Assembly: GCA_016721925.1 (NCBI GenBank)
Contig: JADKHE010000005.1
Location: 189,828-253,827 of the forward strand
DNA length: 64,000 nt
Reading direction: 5' to 3'
Source of the DNA: Candidatus Skiveiella danica
GTDB taxonomy: Bacteria > Pseudomonadota > Gammaproteobacteria > Burkholderiales > Burkholderiaceae_C
A model generated the notes under the pieces. That model was not told the origin of the DNA, did not search any database, and worked only from the letters and a program-made list of their open reading frames with translations. Positions 1 to 8,235 of this stretch are shown piece by piece. Both the position numbers and the translations under genes were made by a program. How positions within the stretch are numbered: the first letter of the stretch is position 1; each line of letters begins with the position of its first letter.

Positions 1-681
1 CGCATCGGCCGGCAGAAGGACCTGAGCCTGGTTGAAGGCCTGCCGCTCAAGATCCTGGCGAACTTCCAGCCGGAGGACGAGTATGTGCTGGAGCCCGGCG
101 ACATGCTCTACCTGCCGCCGCGCTGGGCGCACGATGGGGTGGCGGTGGGCGAGTGCATGACCTACTCAATCGGTTTCCGGCAACCAGCACGGGGCGAACT
201 AGCGCGCGAGCTGCTGCAACGCCTGGCTGAAGACGCGGAAGATGCCGCCGGCACCGCGGTGTACCGCGATCCGGGCCAGCCGGCGGTCGAGTCGCCCGGC
301 GGCATTCCGCCCGGCATGATGGACTTTGCCCGCGACGCCTTGCAGGCGGTGCTGAATGACCCGGTCGAGCTGCAATGCCTGCTCGGTGAGTACCTCTCGG
401 AGCCGAAGGCGAATGTCTGGTTCGAGGCCGAAAGCAAAGGAACGGGGCGCCTCGTCACTGGCGCTGTGGCCCTGGACCGGCGCACACGCATGATGTTCGA
501 CGAGCAGCACATTTTCATCAACGGCGAGAGTTACCGCGGATCGGGCCGCGACGCGCAGCTGATGCGGCGCCTGGCCGACGAGCGACGGCTGGCCGCGGGT
601 GAGTTGGCGCGTGCCAGCCAGGGCGCGCGCCAACTGATGACCGACTGGCGTGACGCGGGGTGGCTGCATGACAAACAATGA
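1..681 (+). CDS. roxA: RoxA/YcfD-type JmjC/cupin ribosomal protein oxygenase, 5' truncated by the window edge
   Basis: The reading frame is open from base 1, so the N-terminal part lies outside the window. The visible 226 residues match the C-terminal half of the cupin/JmjC 50S ribosomal protein L16 arginine 3-hydroxylase family (Fe(II)/2-oxoglutarate oxygenases). Seen: the jelly-roll strand LEPGDMLYLPPRWAHDG, whose His would be the distal iron ligand, followed by TYSIGFR and the helical C-terminal wing typical of YcfD. The upstream HxD iron ligands are not in the window. The stop overlaps the next gene start (ATGACAAACAATGA), suggesting translational coupling. Family assignment is good; the exact ribosomal substrate is inferred from the family. 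Confidence 0.8.
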   Translation, partial: RIGRQKDLSLVEGLPLKILANFQPEDEYVLEPGDMLYLPPRWAHDGVAVGECMTYSIGFRQPARGELARELLQRLAEDAEDAAGTAVYRDPGQPAVESPGGIPPGMMDFARDALQAVLNDPVELQCLLGEYLSEPKANVWFEAESKGTGRLVTGAVALDRRTRMMFDEQHIFINGESYRGSGRDAQLMRRLADERRLAAGELARASQGARQLMTDWRDAGWLHDKQ

Positions 682-1186
682 GTCCGGGGATCCGTCAACG
701 GCGCCGGAGTTGCCGCAAGGGCGCTTTGAAGGGCGCGATGCGTTCCGCCAGAACGTGCGCGACGCGTTGGCCTGCGCCGCGCGCGAGGGCTGGCGCGAAC
801 TCATCCTGAGTGACGCTGACTTCCATGACTGGCCGCTGGGCGAGCGCACGGTGGTGGATTCGCTCAATGCCTGGGCCCACAGCGGCCGCACCCTGGTGAT
901 GCTGGCCCGAAGCTACGAGGATGTGCTGCGCACCCATCCCCGTTTCGTGGCTTGGCGCAAGACCTGGGCGCACCTCATCGACTGCCGCCGCAACGCCAGG
1001 GGTGACGCGGTGGGCTTCCCCAGTGTGCTGTGGTCCAGCGCCTGGGTCATGCGCCGCCTGGACCCCGAGCATTGCACCGGTGTCTGCACCTCGGCGCCCG
1101 AGCCGCGGGTGGCCTCCCGCGAATCCTTGAAAGAGTGGCTCGGCCAGAGCTCGCCGGGATTTCCGGTGACGACGCTGGGACTTTAG
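668..1186 (+). CDS. conserved hypothetical protein downstream of roxA
   Basis: 172 codons if started at the ATG that overlaps the end of roxA by 14 bases; an upstream in-frame start at 650 is possible, but the coupled start is more natural. I do not recognise a named domain. The protein is soluble, with no signal peptide or membrane segment, and rich in Trp, Arg and Asp (for example LILSDADFHDWPLG and FVAWRKTWAHLIDC). The arrangement suggests co-transcription with roxA. A weak GC-rich hairpin (1194-1207) follows the stop, without a clear T-tract. Function unknown. Confidence 0.7.
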   Translation: MTNNESGDPSTAPELPQGRFEGRDAFRQNVRDALACAAREGWRELILSDADFHDWPLGERTVVDSLNAWAHSGRTLVMLARSYEDVLRTHPRFVAWRKTWAHLIDCRRNARGDAVGFPSVLWSSAWVMRRLDPEHCTGVCTSAPEPRVASRESLKEWLGQSSPGFPVTTLGL

Positions 1187-1217
1187 AGAATTCCCCCGAT
1201 TGCGGGGTGTTGAGGGT

Positions 1218-1248
1218 TTGTAAGGATTGCAAAATTCCGGGTTATAAT
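1218..1248 (+). promoter_or_regulatory. candidate sigma-70 promoter of the Ala-rich lipoprotein gene
   Basis: A perfect TATAAT lies at 1243-1248, with TTGTAA at 1218-1223 as a possible -35 box (19-base spacer, longer than ideal). It is about 110 bases upstream of the lipoprotein start, in an otherwise empty, less GC-rich intergenic stretch. Confidence 0.4.
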
Positions 1249-1359
1249 CAACGGCTGAGCGGAAAGAGCTCGAGTGCTTTCTCTCAGTCATGGCGGTTTC
1301 CGAAGTCGCCTTGACAATTTCCGGAAATTGTTTTGTCTAATCCTCTAAGGAACATTGAA

Positions 1360-1704
1360 ATGAAAAACTCCCTCATTCTGGCGACCGTCATTGCTGCTGC
1401 TGCCCTCGCCGCTTGTGGCAAGAAGGAAGAACCCGCTCCTGCGCCGGCTCCCGCTCCTGCCGCCGCTCCCGCGCCTGCCGCTGCCGCCGCCGCTGACGCC
1501 GCTTCCGGCGCTGCCGCTGCTGCTTCCGGTGCTGCCGCTGCTGCTTCCGGTGCTGCCGCTGCTGCTTCCGGCGCCGCTGCTCCTGCCGTCGCCGCTGCTG
1601 CTGACGCCGCCAAGGGCGCTGCTGACGCTGCCAAGGGCGCTGCCGATGCCACCAAGGCTGCGGCTGACGCTGCCAAGGCTGCCGCTTCCTCTGCCAAGAA
1701 GTAA
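1360..1704 (+). CDS. small Ala-rich repeat lipoprotein
   Basis: 114 residues. The start at 1360 is chosen because it follows a CTAAGGAA Shine-Dalgarno and gives a clean type II signal peptide, MKNSLILATVIAAAALAAC, with lipobox LAAC and Cys19 as the lipidated residue. The mature part begins GKKEEPAPAPAPAP and continues as Ala/Pro- and Ala/Ser/Gly-rich low complexity: tandem SGAAAAA units (bases about 1501-1580), then AADAAKGA-type heptad-like units ending in SAKK. Predicted to be an outer- or inner-membrane-anchored extended or helical spacer-like lipoprotein. No enzymatic domain. Bounded by its own promoter candidate and a strong terminator, so monocistronic. Function unknown. Confidence 0.75.
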   Translation: MKNSLILATVIAAAALAACGKKEEPAPAPAPAPAAAPAPAAAAAADAASGAAAAASGAAAAASGAAAAASGAAAPAVAAAADAAKGAADAAKGAADATKAAADAAKAAASSAKK

Positions 1705-1725
1705 TCGCTCTCTGCGATTTGCTTG

Positions 1726-1751
1726 AAAAGCCACCGCAAGGTGGCTTTTTT
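1726..1751 (+). terminator. rho-independent terminator after the lipoprotein gene
   Basis: GCCACC (1730-1735) pairs with GGTGGC across a short GCAA-type loop and is followed by six T residues; an A-run precedes the stem, so it could also act on the opposite strand. Confidence 0.85.
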
Positions 1752-1802
1752 CATGGGCGCTTGGATTGCACGGCGCACTCCCACGCGACCAGAGACCAGG
1801 TC

Positions 1803-2579
1803 TCAGGCACTTAGCCAGTCGGTCCCGTGAATCGGGTCGGCCACCAGGACTTCGTCTTCTGTTCGGTTCAGTGCACCGGCCACCGCACTGCGCGCCAGAT
1901 CCGGCCGGTTGTTCTTGCGACTCAGATGGGCGGCCACGACATGGTTCAGACCGTCGTGTCGCACGGCCTGTAGCACCTGGGCGGCCTGTGCGTTCGCCAG
2001 GTGACCGTGGGCGCCCCCCACGCGCCTCTTCAGAAAGAACGGATAGGCCGAGGCTTCCAGTAAGTCCGGGTCATGGTTGCACTCCAGCAGCAACGCGTGA
2101 CAGCCGCTGAGGTGCTTCAGAACCTCGGCCGGTGCGTGGCCGAGGTCGGTCAGCACGCCGAGCCGCCGGTTACCGTCGGTGCAGGACAGTTGCAAGGGTT
2201 CCCGGGCATCGTGCGGGACGGCAAAAGGATGCACTTGGAGCGGGCCGACCTCAAAGGCGGCGCCATGCTCGGCTGTGTTCAGGAGTCCTTCGTAGTCCCG
2301 TCCACCTTGCGCGGACCAGGTGCCGTGGCTCATCCAGACGGGAATGCGTTCACGCAGCGCCAACGTATGCGCACAGCCGACATGATCGCTGTGCTCGTGG
2401 GTGATGAAGAGGGCGTCGATGTCGCCGGTGCACAGGCCGGCAATCGCCAGCCGGCGCTCCAGGATCCGGATCCCGAGGCCGCAATCCACCAGGATCCGCG
2501 TCACGGCGCTGCCGCTTCGGGCTTCGACGAGGGTTGCGTTACCCGAACTGCCGCTGCCCAGGTTTCTGAAGCGCAGCAT
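1803..2579 (-). CDS. MBL-fold metallohydrolase (YycJ/WalJ-like)
   Basis: 258 residues. The protein opens with MLRFRNLGSGSSGN, typical of the YycJ/WalJ branch of the metallo-beta-lactamase fold, and carries the di-metal motif HEHSDH at residues 61-66; further His/Asp ligands follow (LLLECNHD, HLSRKNN). Family members are predicted nucleases or phosphodiesterases. It is the last gene of a leftward dapA-bamC-MBL operon, 12 bases after bamC, the usual betaproteobacterial order. Family call is solid; substrate unknown. Confidence 0.8.
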   Translation of the reverse strand: MLRFRNLGSGSSGNATLVEARSGSAVTRILVDCGLGIRILERRLAIAGLCTGDIDALFITHEHSDHVGCAHTLALRERIPVWMSHGTWSAQGGRDYEGLLNTAEHGAAFEVGPLQVHPFAVPHDAREPLQLSCTDGNRRLGVLTDLGHAPAEVLKHLSGCHALLLECNHDPDLLEASAYPFFLKRRVGGAHGHLANAQAAQVLQAVRHDGLNHVVAAHLSRKNNRPDLARSAVAGALNRTEDEVLVADPIHGTDWLSA

Positions 2580-2591
2580 CCGACGCCGTGT

Positions 2592-3713
2592 TCACTTCAG
2601 GTCGTCGACGATCACCTGCAGGATGCGCTTGGCATTGTCGGAAGCTTCCGGAACGCCAGTGGCGCTCAGGACAGACACCGAGGTCGTGTCGCCGGCACTT
2701 CGCACAGCAATGCGGTACTTGATCGGTGCCGATTCCTTGGCGGTCGCGCCGAACAGCTTGCCGATGAAACCGGGCTCCTTGGCCGAGTTCGGCTCGACAT
2801 AACGCACGAAGTAGATGCCCTGGGCGCGGTCGCGGTCTTCGACCGTGAAGCCGGTGCGGTCGAGCGCCAGGCCGACCCGGCGCCAGGCACGGTCAAAGCT
2901 GTCGGACACCTGCACCACCGGCGTGTTGTTGACGGTGGTCAGCGTGGCGCCGGGTTTGGCCGCGGCGCTGCTGGCCACCAGCGCCTTCGCCTGCTCTGCC
3001 GTGACACCCAGCTTGATCATCATCTTGCGCAGAAATTCGGCCTCGAGCTCCGGGTCGGCGGCCTTCGGCTGCCAGACCGTGGCGTCCTTGCTGCTGCTGC
3101 TGTAAACCTCGATCATGGCCCGGTGGCTGATGAAGATTTCCGTCCCGCCTGCGGGCAGGCGCTCCATGCGCGTGCGGAACTTGTCGCGCTCCGCGGTGGA
3201 GTAGGCGCCATCGATCACCTTGCCGATCGAGGCGCGGATGATGTCCTGTGGAATCTTGGCGCGATTCTCGGCCCAGTCGGTCTCCATGATGCCGACGGCA
3301 GGCTGGTCAACGGTCAGGAGGAAGCCGTTTTCCTGCCAGAAATCACGCACCGGGCCCCAGAGCTGCTCCGGCGTGCGGTTGACCACCAGCCAGCGCTGGT
3401 TGGCCAGCTTTTCGATCCGAACGTCACCGACTGTCACGAGCGCCACACTGGCGCTGGGCGTTGCCTGGGCTGTCCTGGCCATGCCGCTGGCCGTCACAGA
3501 TCCGCCTGGAACGGTGTAGCGGGTTTCGGTGCTCAGCTTGGTCAGGTCGGGTGGAACCTCCAGCGTGGGGGCGCTGCCGGCGCTCTTGTAGTCGACCTTG
3601 TCCTCTTGCAGCACGGAGCAGGCCGGCAGCGCGGCGATCAGGATGCTGGCCCATGCGAGCCGGTGGCCCGTCGTTGCGAATGGCTTCACGGAAAGTTTCC
3701 TCGGGGTTCTCAT
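2592..3713 (-). CDS. bamC: outer membrane protein assembly factor BamC
   Basis: 373 residues from the ATG at 3713; the frame stays open further upstream, but the earlier start would overlap dapA. A lipoprotein signal with lipobox LPAC (SILIAALPACSVLQ) is followed by VDYKSAG and PPDLTKL, hallmarks of the BamC N-terminal unstructured region that contacts BamD. Two helix-grip-like domains follow, including QRWLVVNRTPEQLWGPVRDF. The gene is 7 bases downstream of dapA, the same dapA-bamC neighbourhood as in E. coli. Role: accessory lipoprotein of the BAM beta-barrel insertase at the outer membrane. Confidence 0.88.
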   Translation of the reverse strand: MRTPRKLSVKPFATTGHRLAWASILIAALPACSVLQEDKVDYKSAGSAPTLEVPPDLTKLSTETRYTVPGGSVTASGMARTAQATPSASVALVTVGDVRIEKLANQRWLVVNRTPEQLWGPVRDFWQENGFLLTVDQPAVGIMETDWAENRAKIPQDIIRASIGKVIDGAYSTAERDKFRTRMERLPAGGTEIFISHRAMIEVYSSSSKDATVWQPKAADPELEAEFLRKMMIKLGVTAEQAKALVASSAAAKPGATLTTVNNTPVVQVSDSFDRAWRRVGLALDRTGFTVEDRDRAQGIYFVRYVEPNSAKEPGFIGKLFGATAKESAPIKYRIAVRSAGDTTSVSVLSATGVPEASDNAKRILQVIVDDLK

Positions 3714-3720
3714 GACAGGC

Positions 3721-4617
3721 TCAGACCAGACCGGCGGCGCGCAAGGCGCCCTCGACCACGGGCTCAAAGGACGCCGACATCGGGGTCATGGGCAGGCGCA
3801 GCGTGCCGCCACACAGGCCCATGCGCGCCATCGCCCACTTCACCGGGATCGGGTTGGCTTCGACGAACAGGTGCTTGTGCACCGGCATCAGCCGCAGCTG
3901 GATCTCCATCGCGCGGCGTGCGTCGCCCGCGATGGCCGCCATGCACAGCTCGTGCATCAGGCGCGGCGCCACATTGGCCGTCACGCTGATATTGCCCTGT
4001 CCGCCGCACAGCATCAGGGCGACGGCGGTCGGGTCATCGCCGGAATAGATGGCAAAGCCCTTGGGCACCTCGCGGATCAGCCACTGCGCGCGCTCGATGT
4101 TGCCGGTGGCTTCCTTGATGCCGACGATACCGTCCACCTGGGCCAGCCGCAGCACCGTGTCGTGCAGCATATCGGCGACGGTGCGGCCCGGTACGTTGTA
4201 CAGAATGATCGGCAGGTCACCGGTGGCCTCGGCGATGGCCTTGAAGTGCTGGTACTGGCCTTCCTGCGTCGGCTTGTTGTAGTAGGGCACGACCTGCAGC
4301 TGGCAATCGGCGCCGACCTTCTTGGCGAATTTCGCGAGTTCGATGGCTTCCGAGGTCGAGTTGGCGCCGCAACCGGCCATGATCGGCACGCGCCCTTTGG
4401 CCTGCTCCACGGACACGCGGATGATTTCGCAGTGTTCCTCGACATTGACCGTGGGCGACTCGCCCGTCGTGCCCACCACCCCGATGGCGTCGGTGCCCTC
4501 GGCGATGTGCCAGTCGATCAGCTTGCGCAGCGTGTCGTAGTCCACGCTGCCGTCTTCGAGCATCGGCGTGACCAGGGCGGGGATGCTGCCCGTGAGGGGG
4601 CGATAGGTGGATGTCAT
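3721..4617 (-). CDS. dapA: 4-hydroxy-tetrahydrodipicolinate synthase
   Basis: 298 residues, full length for DapA. It condenses pyruvate with aspartate semialdehyde, the first committed step of the lysine/diaminopimelate pathway, in the cytoplasm. Seen: TIM-barrel signature GVVGTTGES (Thr50/Thr51), catalytic Tyr140 in LYNVPGRT and Schiff-base Lys168 in GIVGIKEATG, matching E. coli Thr44, Tyr133 and Lys161. First gene of the leftward operon with bamC and an MBL hydrolase. Confidence 0.95.
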   Translation of the reverse strand: MTSTYRPLTGSIPALVTPMLEDGSVDYDTLRKLIDWHIAEGTDAIGVVGTTGESPTVNVEEHCEIIRVSVEQAKGRVPIMAGCGANSTSEAIELAKFAKKVGADCQLQVVPYYNKPTQEGQYQHFKAIAEATGDLPIILYNVPGRTVADMLHDTVLRLAQVDGIVGIKEATGNIERAQWLIREVPKGFAIYSGDDPTAVALMLCGGQGNISVTANVAPRLMHELCMAAIAGDARRAMEIQLRLMPVHKHLFVEANPIPVKWAMARMGLCGGTLRLPMTPMSASFEPVVEGALRAAGLV

Positions 4618-4682
4618 GTCCGCAGGTGTAAACGCTAAACGAGCATTCTAACTAACGCCCATGTGAGGCACCCGCGCGGCGG

Positions 4683-5285
4683 TCAGAGCGGCAGTGGTGG
4701 CCAGGACCCGTCAGCGCCGGCCCGGACAGCCGCGATGCGCTGCACCCTGCGCGGCGGCCCGTCCAGGTAGCCGTCCTCGAAGGCCACCACCCGCAGGCCC
4801 GCGCAGGCGGCGAGCAACTCGCCCGACTGCAGCAGAAAGTCGGCTCGCGAGGGCTTGCCGTAGGCTTCATTGCCGGCGGCAAAGGTCTCATAGATCAGCG
4901 CGCCGCCGGGCGCCACGCTGTCGACGATCACCGGCAGCAAAGGGCGCCACAGGTAGTTGGTGACGACCACGGCGTCAAAGCGCTGCCCCGCAAACGGCCA
5001 GGGGCCGCTTTCCAGGTCCGCGACCCGGGTTTCGAGCCGCTCGCCGATGCCCGAAGGCGCCAGGGCCCGGACGCCGTCGATGGCCTCGGCCGAGCGGTCC
5101 ACGGCGAAGACCCGGTGGCCACGCGCCAGAAACCAGCGGGTGTGCCGCCCCAGCCCACAGGCCACATCCAGCACGGTGCCGCCGGCCGGCACCAGCGACG
5201 ACCAGCGTTGCACCCAGGCCGAGACCGGCTCGCTGCCATGGCGGGCCGACAAACCGCCAATGCAACCGTTTGCTTCGCTATTCAT
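4683..5285 (-). CDS. class I SAM-dependent methyltransferase
   Basis: 200 residues from the ATG at 5285; a GTG seven codons upstream (5306) is an alternative. Rossmann-type methyltransferase: motif I VLDVACGLGRHTRWF, motif II acid in FAVDRSAEAID, then RFDAVVVTNYLWRPLLP. It methylates an unidentified substrate. Both candidate starts lie inside a copy of the dispersed repeat described elsewhere (5277-5312), so the 5' end of this gene may have been remodelled by the repeat. 54 bases downstream of an MFS gene on the same strand. Confidence 0.75.
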   Translation of the reverse strand: MNSEANGCIGGLSARHGSEPVSAWVQRWSSLVPAGGTVLDVACGLGRHTRWFLARGHRVFAVDRSAEAIDGVRALAPSGIGERLETRVADLESGPWPFAGQRFDAVVVTNYLWRPLLPVIVDSVAPGGALIYETFAAGNEAYGKPSRADFLLQSGELLAACAGLRVVAFEDGYLDGPPRRVQRIAAVRAGADGSWPPLPL

Positions 5286-5312
5286 AGCTGGAAATAACCA
5301 TTTCACGCTGGG
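5277..5312 (-). repeat. copy of a dispersed ~45-base repeat, overlapping the methyltransferase start
   Basis: On the minus strand it reads CCCAGCGTGAAATGGTTA, then ends GCTATGAATAGC. This aligns with the copies at 12745-12789, 17474-17518, 56954-56996 and 59253-59294 (common core CCCAGCGT...GCTA...AGC). Confidence 0.5.
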
Positions 5313-5339
5313 ATTCGGCCAATTTCGTTCGAAATTTCG

Positions 5340-6578
5340 TCAAAAGCAGCTCCACAGCTGGTCGGCCAGGTTCGTCATATGGCGCACGATGGCCGTTTCC
5401 TTGACCGGCAGGTTGATCAGCGCCGCGAACACGCCCAAGGCAATCGCGATGTACCAGACGATGTCGTAGCTGCCGGTGCGGTCGTACAGCACGCCACCCA
5501 GCCACACGCCCATGAAACTGCCGATCTGGTGGCTGAAGAAAACGAAGCCGCCGAGCATCGACAGGTGCGCCACGCCGAAGATCTGCGCCACGATCGCGTT
5601 CGTCGGTGGCACGGTGGACAGCCACAGCAGCCCCATGACGCTGGCGAAGATGTACACGCTCACCGGTGTCAGCGGCGCCAGCAGGAACACGGTGATGGCG
5701 ACGGCACGCGCGAGGTAGATGAACGCCAGGATCTTTCGCTTGGCCAGTTTCTGCCCCAGCACGCCGGCCGCGTAGGTGCCGAACACATTGAAGAGACCGA
5801 TCAGCGCCAGCGCGTAGCTGGCCACCTGCGGCGACAGACCCTTGTCTTTCAGATAACTGGGCATGTGAACGCCGATGAACACCACCTGAAAGCCGCAGAC
5901 GAAGTAGCCCGCCATCAGCAGCCGGAAACTGGGGTACTTGAAGGCCTCGCGCAGCGCTTGGGCGATGGACTGGTCGCGGTGCACCACGCCGCCATCGGCA
6001 AACGCGGGCTCGCGCAGCCCCCAGGCCAGGGGCACCATCAGCAAGGCGGCACCGCCCAGCAGCACCAGCGCCTGTTGCCAGCCGAACTGGCTGATCAAAA
6101 AGCCTTCCGTTGGCACCATCAGGAACTGCCCGAACGAACCGGCCGCTGCGGTGATGCCCATGGCCCAGGAACGCCGCTCGGCCGACACATTGCGCCCGAT
6201 CACCCCGTAGACGACCGCATAGGTGGTGCCGGCCTGGGCGATGCCGATCAGCACGCCCGTGCTCAGCGCAAACGTCAGCGGGGTGGCCGCATGGGCCATG
6301 CCGAACAGGCCCGCGGCATAGAACAGGGCGCCAGCGATGATCACGCGAAAGGCCCCGAAACGGTCCGCCACCATGCCCGCGAAGATGCCGGCCGTGCCCC
6401 AAGCGATGTTCTGGATCGCGATGGCAAAGGCAAAGGTCTCACGCGTCCATCCCTGGGCCTGCGTGATGGGTTGCAGCCAGAGCCCGAAACCGTGGCGGAT
6501 GCCCATGGACAGGGTGACGATGGCGGCGCCGCAGGCCAGAACCTGGGTGATGGAGAGGGTTTTCGCGGCAGAATGCAT
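5340..6578 (-). CDS. MFS transporter (oxalate/formate antiporter-like)
   Basis: 412 residues with about twelve hydrophobic segments, the usual MFS size. Opens with a first helix GAAIVTLSMGIRHGFGLWLQP; the inter-helix loop reads ADRFGAFRV, an MFS motif-A variant, and the second half contains TGSYDIVWYIAIALG. This subfamily (often annotated OFA or monocarboxylate-type MFS) exports or imports small organic anions at the inner membrane; the substrate here cannot be read from sequence. Related in type to the MFS gene at 17.6 kb, whose C-terminus has a similar DWTGSYRAAF motif. Confidence 0.82.
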   Translation of the reverse strand: MHSAAKTLSITQVLACGAAIVTLSMGIRHGFGLWLQPITQAQGWTRETFAFAIAIQNIAWGTAGIFAGMVADRFGAFRVIIAGALFYAAGLFGMAHAATPLTFALSTGVLIGIAQAGTTYAVVYGVIGRNVSAERRSWAMGITAAAGSFGQFLMVPTEGFLISQFGWQQALVLLGGAALLMVPLAWGLREPAFADGGVVHRDQSIAQALREAFKYPSFRLLMAGYFVCGFQVVFIGVHMPSYLKDKGLSPQVASYALALIGLFNVFGTYAAGVLGQKLAKRKILAFIYLARAVAITVFLLAPLTPVSVYIFASVMGLLWLSTVPPTNAIVAQIFGVAHLSMLGGFVFFSHQIGSFMGVWLGGVLYDRTGSYDIVWYIAIALGVFAALINLPVKETAIVRHMTNLADQLWSCF

Positions 6579-6727
6579 TCGGTGACTTTACTCAATCCAT
6601 AGTATCTTCGCCGCGCGACAGGCACCGGCTGAGTGAAGGCCTCTTACTATGTGACACTGAACAATGATTGACTACTCTTGAGTTATCCCCTCTCAGGGCG
6701 CTCTTTCGCAGCTATCTCTTCAGTATA

Positions 6728-8142
6728 TTATTGCCGTTGAGCGGGGACCAAATGTGGGGCACGCAGCCTGGTTTGAGCAAGCTTTTGCAGATCCACTCGC
6801 GCCTTCAACCGGATCGCCAGCAGGTACAGGCCGCCGAACTTGCGTTGCAGCAGCATGGCGTCGGACGGCGGCAGTTGCCAGAAGTCGCGGTTCAGGCCCA
6901 GCTCGATGCCGCGTGCCCGCAGGCGCGGCAGGACATCGCTGGTGCCGAAGTCGTAAGGGCCTTCCAGCGTGAAAGGCTCGATGGCCAGCTCGCCCATGTC
7001 CAGGATGGTCTGGCGGTGATGGTCCTGCGTGGTGGCGTCGTAGTAGCCGATGGCCATGGCCGCCGTGTCCATCTGGCCCGGTCGCCAGCCATGGCGCCCT
7101 TCATGAGCCGGCGGAATTCATTGGCCATGCTCGCCTTGTAGGGGCGGGTGGCGCCGAAGTCGAGCAGGATCAGCTGGCGGGTGTCGGGCTCAAAGCGGTA
7201 GTTGGCAAAGTTGGGGTCGGTCTGCACCAGGCGGAACTCGAACAGCTCGCGCAGCAGCAGCGCGAACAGCAGCGTCATCACGCGGTCGCGCTCGTCCTGG
7301 GGCGCATCCGCCAGGGTTTCGATCGGCACGCCGCCCACCACCGACATCGCCAGCACGCGTGCGGTGGTCAGGTCGGCGTGCAGCTGCGGCAGCGCGTAGT
7401 CGGGCGCATCGGCCAGCAGCTCGCCGTAGCGGCTCAGGTAGCCGGCCTCGCGCAGGTAGTCGGCCTCGTCGTGCAGCTGGCGCTTGGCGTCGCGCAGCAG
7501 GGGTTTGATGTCCATCTCCTTGGGCATCAGGCCGGACATGCGGAACAGCGCGGCCACGTTGTCCACATCGCTGTCGATGCTCTCCACCACGCCGGGGTAC
7601 TGGATCTTGATGGCCAGGTCGCGCCCGTCTTTGGTCTGCGCGCGATGCACCTGCCCGATCGAGGCCGCCGCCATGGGGGTGTAGGAGAAATGCGTGAACC
7701 GCTTTTCCCAGCCCTTGCCCCACTGGGCGTCGAGCACGCCCTTGACCTGGGCCTTGGGCATGGCGCGGGCGTCCGAGCGCAGCCGCCCCAGGATCTCGGC
7801 CAGCGCGGGCGGCAGCAGGTCGCCGGATTCCATCGAGACCAGCTGCCCCACCTTCATCGCGGCGCCGCGCAGCTTGGCCAGCTGGTCGGCCACGCGGCGC
7901 GCATTGCCCGGCGTGAGCAGCAGGTCGCTCAGTTTCGGGCGGTTGCCCTGCGCCAGCTGGCGGGCGCCCTCGGCAACCATGCCGCCGGCAATGCCCGTGG
8001 CCATCCAGCCGAGACGGGCCAGCCGGGCGCCGCGACCGCCTGGCACGGCGAGGGTGGACGCGGGTGATTTCGGGGCGGCGGGGGTGCTATCGTCGGGCAA
8101 GCGGATGTCCTTGGTTCGTGCCGGCCTGGCCCGGACTGTCAC
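6728..8142 (-). CDS. ABC1/AarF/UbiB-family atypical kinase, frameshifted
   Basis: About 470 residues once a frame change near 7073-7077 is repaired. Frame 1 (8142 to about 7077) carries the ABC1 KxGQ motif (KVGQLVSM) and the Ala-rich nucleotide loop PMAAASIGQVHRA, an invariant-Lys strand LAIKIQYPGV, and LLDFGATRPY with the metal-binding Asp. It ends GAMAGDRA, after which a different frame (from the ATG at 7072) continues with MDTAAMAIGYYDATTQ, the expected continuation. One base is missing in a C/G-rich run. Family members support quinone biosynthesis or membrane lipid processes as atypical kinases/ATPases. Probably a consensus error rather than decay, since both halves are well conserved. 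Confidence 0.8.
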
Positions 8143-8235
8143 GGCATGGACAGACGGCGGCGGACTCTGCCTCTATAAGGGGGCAGATGCGGGCCCTTTC
8201 AACGGCCCATTCATTACAACAGGAGATGGTTCCCT

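Noticed and set aside
1501..1580. Tandem repeat resembling a CRISPR or VNTR array
   Set aside because: No spacers and the repeats are codon-phased Ala/Ser/Gly units of a protein gene; at most a coding VNTR.
1284..1784. Antisense Ala/Ser/Gly-rich frames opposite the Ala-rich lipoprotein
   Set aside because: The repeat DNA reads as low complexity in every frame; only the plus frame has a ribosome site and a lipoprotein signal.
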